Source: Acidobacteriota bacterium
GTDB lineage: Bacteria > Acidobacteriota > Terriglobia > Terriglobales > Acidobacteriaceae
NCBI GenBank assembly: GCA_021792795.1
Contig: JAJYUB010000001.1
Span: forward strand, 124,001-188,000
Length of the DNA: 64,000 nt
Direction of reading: 5' to 3'
The notes under the pieces are model-generated. The model saw only the letters and a list, made by a program, of their open reading frames with translations, made no database searches and was not told the origin of the DNA. The translations under genes and the position numbers were made by a program. Numbering within the stretch: position 1 is the first letter of the stretch; each line of letters begins with the position of its first letter. Below, piece by piece: positions 16,638-25,411 of the stretch.

Positions 16638-17057
16638 TTACGACGGGGCTTTTGTGCGCAATTTTCTGGCGCGCGATTCCACGTGCGCGGGCCTGGGCCT
16701 GCCCCAATAGCCAGCGATGGCCCCGCCATAGTGCGTTTCCCAGGTCAGCAGTTCCTCGCCGGTCAGGTGATTGATATGCTGCTCGATCCCGCGCAACTGG
16801 GCAGCGGCCCGCTTGATGTCCTCGCCATTGAACCAGCCGAAGGCAGCGATCAACAGAAGCAGCAGCGCCGCGCCCGCCCAGAAACGGCCATCCAGATTGC
16901 GGCCAAGCAGCCAGGTCGCCAGCACCGCGCAAATAATCACCACCTGGTACACGTGGGCGATGCGTTGTTGGATTTCGTCGCGCAGCGAATCGTATTCATG
17001 CAGCAATACCTGGACCCGTTCGAAATCTGAGAATCCCACCGCCTGCTTTTCCGTCAT
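16638..17057 (-). CDS. Small membrane protein, unknown
   Basis: A 139-residue protein with a charged, probably helical N-terminal part (about 1-36) and two adjacent transmembrane helices (about 38-52 and 59-76). A cytoplasmic basic tail follows. An AGGAGC ribosome binding site precedes the ATG. No known domain is recognised. It lies beside the restriction-modification island, but its codon use resembles the chromosome. Confidence 0.55.
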   Translation of the reverse strand: MTEKQAVGFSDFERVQVLLHEYDSLRDEIQQRIAHVYQVVIICAVLATWLLGRNLDGRFWAGAALLLLLIAAFGWFNGEDIKRAAAQLRGIEQHINHLTGEELLTWETHYGGAIAGYWGRPRPAHVESRARKLRTKAPS

Positions 17058-17150
17058 GATTTGCTCCTGACAGATGAGTCTATCGCTCCTCCGCGCGGAA
17101 CGCTTGCGAACATTTGCGCGTGGACTTCAATCGATCGAGCGGAAATTTTG

Positions 17151-18020
17151 TCAGAGTAGATATCCACGATCCAAGCCGTGTTTTATCCCGCCGACCCACG
17201 GTTCTGTGAGGTGTTTACGCACGGATTCATAAAGATGCATCACGACTTCGGCGGATATAGGCTTCTTCTCGTAGTCCGGTAAAAAACGATATTCTCGATC
17301 CGTGTTCTTTTGTTTTCTTAGCACATATATCTGGTCCACTTTATATTTCTTAAGATTTATGTCTTCGGTAAGTTTTAGCCATTCCATCACGACAATATAG
17401 ATCGCGTTCGGAGTTCGAATCTTTATCTGCTCCGCCGCGTTCGACGATCCCTCCAACATCGTTTTATCCAGATATGTCTTGCACTCAATGGCGACAGCGG
17501 GAAGTTGAATGTGTTCTTGCTCATGTTTTTCTGAGCCAGTGCAGTGAATGTCGACAGTTACATTGGCGCCGATAACAAAATCGTGGTCTTTTTTCTCGAT
17601 TCGCGCGTGGGGCGCCAATACCATTTCCGAGTAAGACGGCGGCGCGAAGAAGATATCTTTGAATGTCGCAGCTTTTCCAACTGTGGCGGCTCCACTCACG
17701 TCCTTAACCAAATCGCGAAATAGGTAGAAGATAAATTCTTCAAGGACCGATGAATGAAGGTTGGAGCGTGAGTCAAACGCCTCGGCATATTTCTGACTAT
17801 CGATAAAGTCCTTGTATGCAGAAAGAAGACTCACCCGCTTAATGAGGATAGATTCGTCCTCAGCAGATTTCTGGCGAGTTGGCCCAACTAAGGAAAGGTT
17901 CGCGTCTTTCCATTTATCGTATTCAACGCGAATTTCCTGCAAGTACTTCCTGCACTTGGAGTTGGTGTATTTTTGCTGATGGTTCTCTTTCTGAAGCAGA
18001 TTCTGGCCATGTACGAACAC
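17151..18020 (-). CDS. Type II restriction endonuclease, Bpu10I family
   Basis: Predicted restriction enzyme. The sequence resembles the Bpu10I family as I remember it: HGQNLLQKENHQQKY near the N-terminus, EAFDSRSNLHSSVLEEF, KDHDFVIGANVTVDI, AVAIECKTYLDKTM and YKVDQIYVLRKQKNTDREYRF. The D...ECK arrangement (D in KDHDFVIGA region, then ECK) fits a PD-(D/E)XK catalytic site. The GTG at 18020 puts HGQN at the N-terminus as in the family and has GGGAG upstream; the frame is open to 18041. It overlaps the end of the methylase gene by about 98 nt. Base composition is clearly lower in GC than the flanks. Recognition site unknown; Bpu10I itself cuts CCTNAGC. Confidence 0.78.
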   Translation of the reverse strand: MFVHGQNLLQKENHQQKYTNSKCRKYLQEIRVEYDKWKDANLSLVGPTRQKSAEDESILIKRVSLLSAYKDFIDSQKYAEAFDSRSNLHSSVLEEFIFYLFRDLVKDVSGAATVGKAATFKDIFFAPPSYSEMVLAPHARIEKKDHDFVIGANVTVDIHCTGSEKHEQEHIQLPAVAIECKTYLDKTMLEGSSNAAEQIKIRTPNAIYIVVMEWLKLTEDINLKKYKVDQIYVLRKQKNTDREYRFLPDYEKKPISAEVVMHLYESVRKHLTEPWVGGIKHGLDRGYLL

Positions 18021-19233
18021 TGGTGTCAAGACTCCCTTCAATTTGGCTCAGTAGATGAGTCGCCAACGCCTTCGCCAGAAGGGGAGGCACGGCATTCCCG
18101 ATCTGGTTATATTGACAAAGAAACTTCTCATCCCAACGTTCTTCTCGGGCGAGCAGCTTATGGCTAACGACAGTAGGCTTTCCCTTAAAAACATACCAAT
18201 CCGGGAAAGACTGTAACCGTGCACCTTCGCGTGGGGTGAAGTTCCGATTGGCAAAGGGATGTACAAAGTTTGCGTAAAAGGCGGCAGGGATAGTGTGGCA
18301 TGGGCGATCCGGGTGCATTCTACGATTGTTTTGATCGTAGACCTTTCCCGAGATGGTGCCGTTCCCGTTTCTGGCAAAAGGCTTTAGATGAGCCGGGACG
18401 TCCGTGCCTGATTCTCCGCACTTCATCGTTGAGAATCGTTCCACTATTCTCTTTGAATGCTTCATTGCTTTGTGATTGAAAAGGATCGTAGACCCTTGTC
18501 TCAGTTGGGTTTGATATTCGTTTTGAGATGGCCCAGGGTATTCCATTTCCTCTGAGCCTTGGCCTGCGGCAAGACTCGGCAGGTCCGAAATTGCTTCCCA
18601 AAGCGTCGGCGTTCTGAGAGATGCTGAAAAAAGATTTGCAGATGAATCAGATGAATGTGTGGGCGCTGGAAAACTACTCAGCAGAACCAATTTCGAAGCA
18701 ACAATGAACAGCCGTTTTCGTATTTGAGGAATGCCAAAGTCGACAGCTTCAAGGATCGAGAATTCAACGCTATAGCCAAGATGCTGGAGTTCTCTACAAA
18801 TGATCTCGATTACCGCTTCCCCGGAGGCGGTTTTCGCCTTGATGAGGTTTGGCACGTTCTCCAAAATGAGCAACTCCGGGGAAAGCAGGGCGCCAAGACG
18901 AATGAACTCCTCAAATAGAGAGTTCCTCGGGTCGTCGGGGTCACCAGAATGCTGGCGACATACAGAGAATCCTTGACATGGAGGCCCTCCCACAATGATA
19001 AAGGGCCTTGGATCACCAAACGTTTGCAGTATCTCTGAGTCAGATAGCCGTTCGATGTCCGTCACTAATACCTTCGCTTCCGGATGGTTGAACGCAAAGG
19101 TTTCTGACGCCCATGCATCGCGCTCTATGGCCCCCAAAATTGAGCAGCCAGCCAGCTGGAATCCTAAGCTGAACCCTCCAGCTCCAGCGAATGCGTCCAG
19201 GACGAGGGGCCGTCTTGCCTTTTGCATCTGCAC
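17923..19233 (-). CDS. DNA (cytosine-5-)-methyltransferase, type II R-M
   Basis: S-adenosylmethionine-dependent C5-cytosine methylase protecting host DNA from the partner nuclease. Conserved motifs in order: I (LDAFAGAGGFSLGF), IV (GGPPCQGFS with the catalytic Cys), VI (LILENVPNL), VIII (QIRKRLFIVA), IX (REGARLQSFPDWY) and X (QIGNAVPPLLAKAL). At 436 residues it is of normal size and complete. It lies upstream of the Bpu10I-like nuclease gene and overlaps it. A nuclease with an asymmetric site would usually need two methylases; only one is present here. Lower GC than surroundings indicates horizontal transfer. Confidence 0.93.
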   Translation of the reverse strand: MQMQKARRPLVLDAFAGAGGFSLGFQLAGCSILGAIERDAWASETFAFNHPEAKVLVTDIERLSDSEILQTFGDPRPFIIVGGPPCQGFSVCRQHSGDPDDPRNSLFEEFIRLGALLSPELLILENVPNLIKAKTASGEAVIEIICRELQHLGYSVEFSILEAVDFGIPQIRKRLFIVASKLVLLSSFPAPTHSSDSSANLFSASLRTPTLWEAISDLPSLAAGQGSEEMEYPGPSQNEYQTQLRQGSTILFNHKAMKHSKRIVERFSTMKCGESGTDVPAHLKPFARNGNGTISGKVYDQNNRRMHPDRPCHTIPAAFYANFVHPFANRNFTPREGARLQSFPDWYVFKGKPTVVSHKLLAREERWDEKFLCQYNQIGNAVPPLLAKALATHLLSQIEGSLDTSVRTWPESASEREPSAKIHQLQVQEVLAGNSR

Positions 19234-19421
19234 ACCTTTGTATTATCGATTCTAGATGAATATACGTTTATCATGCCTGCCGTCTGTTCAGTGGGCTTTA
19301 TCTCGTACAAGCACGCCGTCGATCCGTAGACCATCACACCATTCCTGAATTGGAATCGATTTGCCCCTTAAACTCCCGTACTCTATTCTGAGCAGGCTTC
19401 CGCTTCTTGCCCTCACCTATG

Positions 19422-21146
19422 ACTGCGAACAGTCCTCAACCGCCGAACGATCCGTTGCCGAATGTGCTTCCGTCCGCCATGGACACGGGCAGCGAACGTT
19501 TTCATTCGAACGCTGCCGCCATGCGCAGCCTGCTGGCAGAATTTGAAGCCGAGCAGGCGATCATCCGCCAGGGAGGCGGCGCAAAGGCCATCGAAGCGCA
19601 ACACAAGAAAGACCGCCTTACGGTGCGCGAGCGACTCGATCTGCTGCTGGATCCTGGCGCCGAGTTTTACGAGCTGAGCATCTACGCCGCGCACGGCATG
19701 TATGAAGACTATGGCGGCGCGCCGGCGGCTGGCACAGTTACAGGCGTGGGTCGCGTCGCAGGACGACTGGTCATGATCGTCGCCAACGATGCAACGGTGA
19801 AGGCCGGCGCATTTTTCCCCATGACGGCGAAGAAGGTGCTGCGCGCCCAACGCATCGCGATGGAGAATCATATTCCCACGCTGTACCTGGTCGACTCTTC
19901 CGGCGTGTTTCTGCCGCTGCAAGAAGATGTCTTTCCAGATCAGGACGATTTTGGACGCGTCTTTCGCAACAACGCCGTCATGTCGGCGCGCGGCATTCCG
20001 CAGATGACCGCCATCATGGGCATGTGCGTTGCCGGCGGCGCGTATCTGCCGGTGATGACCGACCACGTATTGATGACGGAAGGCAGCGGATTGTTTCTCG
20101 CCGGGCCCGCGCTGGTGCAGGCGGCGATCGGCCAGAAAGTTTCCGCGGAGGAGCTGGGCGGCGCAACCATGCACGCGGAAATCTCCGGTACCGTCGACTT
20201 TAAAGAACCGAACGATCCCCTCTGCATTGCGCGAATGCGTTCTCTGGTTTCTCGGTTTGGGCATCGTTTGGGCGCGCCGTTCGATCGCGTTGCCTATGAC
20301 GACGCGACGGACGCCCCAAAATATTCCGCGGAAGATTTGCTCGGCATTCTCAACCCCGACCCCGCAGCCGCTACGCACAGCTACGATATGCGCGCCGTCA
20401 TCGCTCGAATCGTGGATGGCTCGCGCTTCGACGAGTACAAGCCGGATTACGGCCAGACGCTGCTGTGCGGGTATGCGCGCATCGGGGGCTTTGCCGTGGG
20501 CATCGTCGCGAACCAAAAGATGCATCGAATGCAGACCAGCCAGACCGGCGACAAGCGCATGGAGTTTGGCGGAGTCATTTATTCCGAGTCCGCCGACAAG
20601 GCGGCGCGTTTCGTCATGGATTGCAATCAGAATTTAATCCCGCTGATTTTCCTCCACGACGTCAACGGATTTATGGTGGGCCGCGATGCGGAATGGAGCG
20701 GTATCATCCGTTCTGGCGCGAAGATGGTCTCCGCCGTCGCGAACAGCGTGACGCCGAAAATTTCCGTCATTGTCGGCGGCTCGTTTGGAGCGGGGAATTA
20801 CGCGATGTGCGGCAAGGCATACGATCCGCGATTTATCTTTGCGTGGCCCACGGCAAAGTATGCCGTGATGAGCGGCGCCTCCGCTGCGAGCACGTTGGTG
20901 GAAATTAGAATTAGGCAACTGGAACGCGGCGGCCACAAACTCAGCGACGCGGAAAAGAAGACGCTGTTCGACTCGACCAAAGCAGCTTACGATGAGCAGA
21001 CCGATCCGCGCTACGCGGCCGCGCGTTTATGGGTGGACGCGATCATCGACCCCAGAAAGACCCGCGACGTGCTGCGGATGGCGCTGGAAGCGGTCGCGCT
21101 CAATCCGGACGTCCCGCGGTTCAATCCGGGTATCCTGCAGACTTAA
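19422..21146 (+). CDS. Acyl-CoA carboxylase beta (carboxyltransferase) subunit, MccB-like
   Basis: Carboxyltransferase subunit of a biotin-dependent acyl-CoA carboxylase. The N- and C-domains of the crotonase-like fold are both present. Sequence YLVDSSGVFLPLQEDVFPD and MCVAGGAYLPVMTD is typical of the methylcrotonyl-CoA carboxylase branch; the C-half has GAKMVSAVANSVTPKISVIVGGSFGAGNYAMCGKAYDPRF. The start at 19422 (MTANSP) is chosen; 19407 is also possible. The HMG-CoA lyase gene follows after 23 nt, which supports a leucine-breakdown role. The biotin carboxylase/BCCP subunit is not in the window. Geranyl- or propionyl-CoA specificity is possible. Confidence 0.88.
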   Translation, partial: TANSPQPPNDPLPNVLPSAMDTGSERFHSNAAAMRSLLAEFEAEQAIIRQGGGAKAIEAQHKKDRLTVRERLDLLLDPGAEFYELSIYAAHGMYEDYGGAPAAGTVTGVGRVAGRLVMIVANDATVKAGAFFPMTAKKVLRAQRIAMENHIPTLYLVDSSGVFLPLQEDVFPDQDDFGRVFRNNAVMSARGIPQMTAIMGMCVAGGAYLPVMTDHVLMTEGSGLFLAGPALVQAAIGQKVSAEELGGATMHAEISGTVDFKEPNDPLCIARMRSLVSRFGHRLGAPFDRVAYDDATDAPKYSAEDLLGILNPDPAAATHSYDMRAVIARIVDGSRFDEYKPDYGQTLLCGYARIGGFAVGIVANQKMHRMQTSQTGDKRMEFGGVIYSESADKAARFVMDCNQNLIPLIFLHDVNGFMVGRDAEWSGIIRSGAKMVSAVANSVTPKISVIVGGSFGAGNYAMCGKAYDPRFIFAWPTAKYAVMSGASAASTLVEIRIRQLERGGHKLSDAEKKTLFDSTKAAYDEQTDPRYAAARLWVDAIIDPRKTRDVLRMALEAVALNPDVPRFNPGILQT

Positions 21147-21169
21147 TCGACAGACGAAATGAACGACGA

Positions 21170-22045
21170 ATGATCGGCGACGAAATCAAAATCATCGAAT
21201 GCCCGCGCGATGCCTGGCAGGGATTGCCGAAACTTGTTCCCGCCGAGTTGAAGGCAGCGTACCTGCGCGATTTGATTGCCGCCGGGTTCCAACACATCGA
21301 TGCTGTGTCTTTTGTATCGCCAAAAGCCGTGCCGCAGATGGCGGACTCGGAGCAGGTGCTGCGCCTGTTGCAGGCCCCGGAAGAGGTGGACATTATCGGC
21401 ATCGTGGTCAATGAAAAAGGGGCCGAGCGTGCCATTGCGACCGAATCCGTGCGTACCCTCGGCTTCCCGTATTCCATTTCTCCAGGGTTCCTGGAGCGCA
21501 ATCAACATCAGACGCCGGAAGAATCTCTCGACGCGCTCGACGGCATCGCGGAACAGGCATATCAGGCCGGTCTGGACCTGGTTGTTTATCTCTCGATGGC
21601 TTTCGGCAATCCCTACGGCGATGCGTGGAGCCTCGATGAAGTGGTCGAGGCCTGCGGTCTGCTGACGGAGATGGGGGTCGAACAGATTTCTCTGGCCGAT
21701 ACGATCGGCGTGGCCGGTCCGGAGCAGATAGCGGCGCTGGTCTCGGCGGTGCTCGCGACCGACGACCGGGTGGAGTTTGGGGTGCATCTGCATGCCCGTC
21801 CCGATAGGGTTGAGGAGAAAGTTCTGGCGGCGTATCACGCCGGTTGCCGCCGATTCGACATGGCCATGGGCGGCCTGGGAGGATGCCCCTTCGCGCAGGA
21901 CTCGCTGGTCGGCAACATCGCCACGGAGCAGGCGCTCTCCGCACTTCGCAGTGCGGGCGCCAAGCTGCCGGAGTTGGCCCAGCCGGCAGACCTGCTGGCG
22001 CGAACTCGACAGATTGCGGCTGAGTTTGGGCCGCCATTGCAGTAG
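21170..22045 (+). CDS. Hydroxymethylglutaryl-CoA lyase
   Basis: TIM-barrel enzyme that splits 3-hydroxy-3-methylglutaryl-CoA into acetyl-CoA and acetoacetate, the last step of leucine catabolism. The barrel signatures are present: IIECPRDAWQGL at the start, VSFVSPKAVPQMADS, FGVHLHARPDRVEEK and the active-site loop GLGGCPFA followed by GNIATE. The open frame extends to 21029, but the ATG at 21170 gives the standard 291-residue protein. It is only 23 nt from the carboxylase gene, indicating an operon. Other DRE-TIM aldolases are less likely because of the GGCPFA loop. Confidence 0.88.
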   Translation: MIGDEIKIIECPRDAWQGLPKLVPAELKAAYLRDLIAAGFQHIDAVSFVSPKAVPQMADSEQVLRLLQAPEEVDIIGIVVNEKGAERAIATESVRTLGFPYSISPGFLERNQHQTPEESLDALDGIAEQAYQAGLDLVVYLSMAFGNPYGDAWSLDEVVEACGLLTEMGVEQISLADTIGVAGPEQIAALVSAVLATDDRVEFGVHLHARPDRVEEKVLAAYHAGCRRFDMAMGGLGGCPFAQDSLVGNIATEQALSALRSAGAKLPELAQPADLLARTRQIAAEFGPPLQ

Positions 22046-22071
22046 GGCCGCGCAACCCAGGCGGTGGAGTT

Positions 22072-22091
22072 ACATCGTAATACGATATAAT
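22072..22091 (+). promoter_or_regulatory. MarR-type operator overlapping a -10 box
   Basis: ACATCGTA-A-TACGATAT is an inverted repeat (7 of 8 paired positions) of the ATCGTAnTACGAT type used by many MarR-family repressors. It overlaps TATAAT at 22086-22091, which lies 7 nt before the MarR gene start. This fits autorepression and joint control of the following ClC channel gene. Confidence 0.55.
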
Positions 22092-22097
22092 CCATGC

Positions 22098-22568
22098 ATG
22101 ACCCACGCAGGCGCAAAGCAGGACCCGAATCAGCCTCTCCATCGGGCATTGGCGGAATTCCGGCGTCAGTTGCGCGGGTTCCTTTTGGCCAGTGAAAATG
22201 CGGCCAACGAAGCGGGCCTGCATCCGCAACAGCACCAGCTTCTACTGGCGGTCGCGGGGGTGCCCGCCGGTATTTCTCCTTCCATCGCCTATGCGGCCGA
22301 AGCCCTTGGACTGAAGCACAATACGGTCGTGGAACTGGTCGATCGCTGCGAAAAAGAAGGTCTGCTCATGCGCGCAACCGATCCAGAAGATCGTCGCCGG
22401 GTTTGCCTGCGAACGACGGCCCGCGGCCAAAGAGTGCTTGGCCGACTTTCGCAGGTCCATTTGCGGGAACTGAATCTGCAAGGGCCGCTCCTGATCCAGG
22501 CACTGCAAAACGTTGTGAATGCCAAAAGTCGCGGCGTGCCGTACCGCAACCGGAAAAGAAATGGATAA
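22098..22568 (+). CDS. MarR-family transcriptional regulator
   Basis: Winged helix-turn-helix repressor of the MarR type. From the ATG at 22098 the protein has 156 residues. The DNA-binding core runs through SIAYAAEALGLKHNTVVELVDRC and the beta-wing DPEDRRRVCLRTTARG, both typical. The start is supported by a -10 box and an operator-like palindrome directly upstream. The C-terminus overlaps the start of the ClC channel gene by 8 nt, so the two are translationally coupled. The likely role is ligand-controlled expression of itself and the channel. Confidence 0.85.
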   Translation: MTHAGAKQDPNQPLHRALAEFRRQLRGFLLASENAANEAGLHPQQHQLLLAVAGVPAGISPSIAYAAEALGLKHNTVVELVDRCEKEGLLMRATDPEDRRRVCLRTTARGQRVLGRLSQVHLRELNLQGPLLIQALQNVVNAKSRGVPYRNRKRNG

Positions 22569-24006
22569 GAAAATTGCGATGGCCGAAGCGACGCCGACCA
22601 GGCCCAACGCAAGATTCAAGTCTCGGCTGATTGAGCATCCGCTGCTGCGCAAGCACTTTCCCTTGGTCGCGGAAGACCTGGCCGCTACCTATACGCGCGA
22701 TCTGCATAAGTGGCTTATTATCGCGCCGATCATCGGCATTGCCACGGGACTTGCCGTTACCGCAGTTGCTCTCATCATTCTGAAGGAACTGTGGCCGCCG
22801 GTGTTGCATCTTTTTTTACGGCGATCGTGGACGATTCTTCCGGTGATGACGGCGGCATTCGCGGTCACCGGACTCATCATGCAATTTCTGACGCCCGATC
22901 CGGACGAGCATTCGACGGAAGAAATTATTCGTTCGTATCACGAGCACCAGGGCGACATCGATGTCCGGTCATTTTTTCCGAAACTCCTGGCGGCCATCAC
23001 GACGGTTGGATTCGGCGGCAGCGCAGCTCTTGAGGGGCCCAGTATTTACGGGGGCGGAGCGATCGGGTCGTGGCTGTGGAGCAAGTTGCAGCGCGTCGGA
23101 TTGGAACCGCGCGACCGGCGAATTATGCTGATCAGCGGCGCCGCGGCCGGAATGGCAGCGGTATTTCGCGCGCCGATGACTGGACTTGTCTTTGCGCTGG
23201 AAATGCCGTACAAGGACGACCTGGCGCATGAGGCGCTGCTGCCTTCGCTGATCGCGTCGGTGGTTTCCTATGTGACGCTGGCATTTTTTCTGGGCGCCGC
23301 TCCACTGTTCAACTTCGCCAGCGCCACTTCGTTCACGGGCCGCGATCTTTTGTGGTGCGCCCTGCTCGGCGTTCTCATCGGCCTGGTCGCCATGGCCTTT
23401 ACGATCACGTTCCGCCGCGCACGCGTGTTTATGGTCCACTGGGGCATTCCCCATTGGCAGAAGCTGACGATAGGCGGCTTTTTCGCCGGAGTGTGCGGCC
23501 TTGGATTTTTGTCGCTGTATCACGGAGCGCTGGTCCCGCTCGGCCCAAATTATGAAGCAGTCGGAGAGATTCTCGGCCATCACCACAGTTCGCTGGAGCT
23601 GGTTGTTTTCGGAGTACTCAAACTGGCCGCAACTTTGTTCACGCTTGCCAGCGGCGGCGTCAGTGCCATGTTCGTGCCGCTGTTTCTGACCGGGGGCAGT
23701 TTCGGCGCCGCATTCGCGCAGTCGATTGTCCATTCCAGTTCTGTTGAACTGTATGCGGCGGTGGGGATGGCGGCGTTCATTGCAGCCGGATATAAGACGC
23801 CGCTGGCCGCCGTTGTGTTTGTCGCGGAAGCCACGGGCGGTCATGCCTTCATTGTCCCCGCTTTGATTGGCGCCGCCGTCGCCTATGCCGTTTCCGGCGA
23901 GGCATCCGCATCCGGCGATCAGCGTCTGCATGAAGGCACTCGTTCGCTGCCAACAGAGGTCGGCGACCTTCCGCAGGTTGCTTCGCCTGAAAAAGCCGGA
24001 CCATAG
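22561..24006 (+). CDS. ClC-family chloride channel/transporter
   Basis: Polytopic membrane protein of the ClC family, moving chloride or another anion such as fluoride, possibly in exchange for H+. Over ten hydrophobic helices are visible. Selectivity-filter elements: GGSAALEGPSIYGGGA (the gating glutamate is kept as in GxEGP) and SGGVSAMFVPLFLTGG (GxFxP). YKTPLAAVVFVAEATGG follows. The ATG at 22561 overlaps the MarR gene; 481 residues. There are no CBS domains. The substrate is uncertain; fluoride-specific CLC(F) members have different filter motifs. Confidence 0.85.
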   Translation: MDKKIAMAEATPTRPNARFKSRLIEHPLLRKHFPLVAEDLAATYTRDLHKWLIIAPIIGIATGLAVTAVALIILKELWPPVLHLFLRRSWTILPVMTAAFAVTGLIMQFLTPDPDEHSTEEIIRSYHEHQGDIDVRSFFPKLLAAITTVGFGGSAALEGPSIYGGGAIGSWLWSKLQRVGLEPRDRRIMLISGAAAGMAAVFRAPMTGLVFALEMPYKDDLAHEALLPSLIASVVSYVTLAFFLGAAPLFNFASATSFTGRDLLWCALLGVLIGLVAMAFTITFRRARVFMVHWGIPHWQKLTIGGFFAGVCGLGFLSLYHGALVPLGPNYEAVGEILGHHHSSLELVVFGVLKLAATLFTLASGGVSAMFVPLFLTGGSFGAAFAQSIVHSSSVELYAAVGMAAFIAAGYKTPLAAVVFVAEATGGHAFIVPALIGAAVAYAVSGEASASGDQRLHEGTRSLPTEVGDLPQVASPEKAGP

Positions 24007-24106
24007 AGCGACCGCCAACCCAAAAAGTTTCCTGGCCCGACATAAGTGACTTGCGTCATTCCATCCTCTACTATGGATTTGCGCGCGTTTCGCTGCAGGA
24101 GCCAGG

Positions 24107-24916
24107 ATGCCTTATCAAACGCTGTACATCGCGGAGACGGAGGACATCGTCACCGTCACGTTCAATCGCTCCGAGCGCCGCAATGCGCTTACTCCGCAGA
24201 TGATCGATGAGTTGATCGCGACCCTTGAAAGCCTGACGGACCGAAATTGCGGCGTCTTGATCCTGACCGGCCGAGGGCCCGCTTTTTGCGCCGGACTCGA
24301 CCTGGAGCATCTGCAGTCCCTCATCGGCAAAACGCTGCCACAGCACAATGCAGACGCGGAACGCATGGCGCATCTGCTTCGCCGTCTGTATGACCTGCCG
24401 CTTCCCACTATCGCCGCCGTCAACGGGCACGCCATTGCCGGAGGCATGGGACTGGCGACGGTGTGCGACTTCACGCTGGCGGTACCGGAGGCGAAGTTTG
24501 GATATACAGAGGCGCGCATCGGTTTCATTCCGGCGATCGTCGCCTCGTTCCTGACCTTGCAGGTGGGCGAAAAGCAAGCGAGGGACTTGCTTTTGACGGC
24601 GCGGCTGATCACAGCGGAAGAGGCGCGCCAGATGGGCCTGGTGAATGAAGTTGTGCGTGATTCCGGCCTGATGGAGCGTGCCATGCGCCTGGCGCATCAA
24701 CTGCTGAAAAACAGCCCCGACTCCATGCGCGCCACCAAGCAATTGCTTTCCGCCCACGTCAAAGAGCGGCTGGATCGTCAGTTGCAGGCGGCTGTCGAAA
24801 TGAATGCAAATGCGCGCAGCACGGAGGATTTTCGCGAGGGAGTGTCCGCATTTCTCGAGCGCCGCACGCCCATTTGGCCCTCCCGCAAACGCAGCAAAAC
24901 CCCTGTCCACGTTTGA
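24107..24916 (+). CDS. Enoyl-CoA hydratase/isomerase family protein
   Basis: Crotonase-fold enzyme of acyl-CoA metabolism. The oxyanion-hole sequences are FCAGLDLEHL and NGHAIAGGMGLATVCDF, and the active-site region has FGYTEARIGFIPAIVA. In many hydratases the catalytic acid is one of the glutamates here (EARIGF). Length of 269 is normal. An upstream CAGGAGCCAGG gives a strong ribosome binding site. Being close to carboxylase beta and HMG-CoA lyase, it may be methylglutaconyl-CoA hydratase, which links those two steps; this is inferred from context. Confidence 0.85.
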   Translation: MPYQTLYIAETEDIVTVTFNRSERRNALTPQMIDELIATLESLTDRNCGVLILTGRGPAFCAGLDLEHLQSLIGKTLPQHNADAERMAHLLRRLYDLPLPTIAAVNGHAIAGGMGLATVCDFTLAVPEAKFGYTEARIGFIPAIVASFLTLQVGEKQARDLLLTARLITAEEARQMGLVNEVVRDSGLMERAMRLAHQLLKNSPDSMRATKQLLSAHVKERLDRQLQAAVEMNANARSTEDFREGVSAFLERRTPIWPSRKRSKTPVHV

Positions 24917-24928
24917 GGAGATTCACGC

Positions 24929-25360
24929 GTGAACGAATTGCCTTCCAATGGGAATCAAGTGATCGGTGAGGTCCGCCTGCGCGTGCGGTATGCGGAAACC
25001 GACCAGATGGGCGTCGTCTACTACTCGAATTTTCTGGTCTGGTTTGAGATTGGGCGCGTGGAATTGCTGCGCAAGCTCGGCTTCGATTACAAGACCATGG
25101 AAATTGAGGACGACTGCTTTATTCCGGTGGTCGAGGCCAATTGCCGTTACAAATCTCCTGCTCGCTACGACGACGAACTGATCGTTGAAACTCGCGTGAC
25201 CGGCGTGCGCGGCGCAGTCCTGAAGTTTCGCTATCGCATTACGCGCATCAGCGATCGGCAATTGCTGGCAGAAGGCGAGACCACGCACGTCGTCACCGAT
25301 CGCACGATGACAAAGCGCGCGCTGCCGGAAAAATATGTCCAGGCGCTGAAGGGCGCATGA
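24929..25360 (+). CDS. YbgC/FadM-type acyl-CoA thioesterase
   Basis: Hotdog-fold thioesterase of the 4-hydroxybenzoyl-CoA thioesterase family. The signature VRYAETDQMGVVYYSNFLVWFEIGRVELLR contains the catalytic aspartate. The rest of the short hotdog fold is complete (143 residues). The start is GTG with a GAGGAG ribosome binding site, 12 nt after the enoyl-CoA hydratase stop, so the two genes form an operon. It would release free acids from short or medium-chain acyl-CoAs. Confidence 0.88.
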   Translation: MNELPSNGNQVIGEVRLRVRYAETDQMGVVYYSNFLVWFEIGRVELLRKLGFDYKTMEIEDDCFIPVVEANCRYKSPARYDDELIVETRVTGVRGAVLKFRYRITRISDRQLLAEGETTHVVTDRTMTKRALPEKYVQALKGA

Positions 25361-25411
25361 ACCATGGTTCAACTTCGCCCGCTGACTTCTCGAATCAGCA
25401 GACGGACCGGC

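Noticed and set aside
22969-24018. 349-aa minus-strand ORF opposite the ClC gene
   Set aside because: Composition (His/Arg/Gln-rich) and position make it a shadow of the ClC channel gene.
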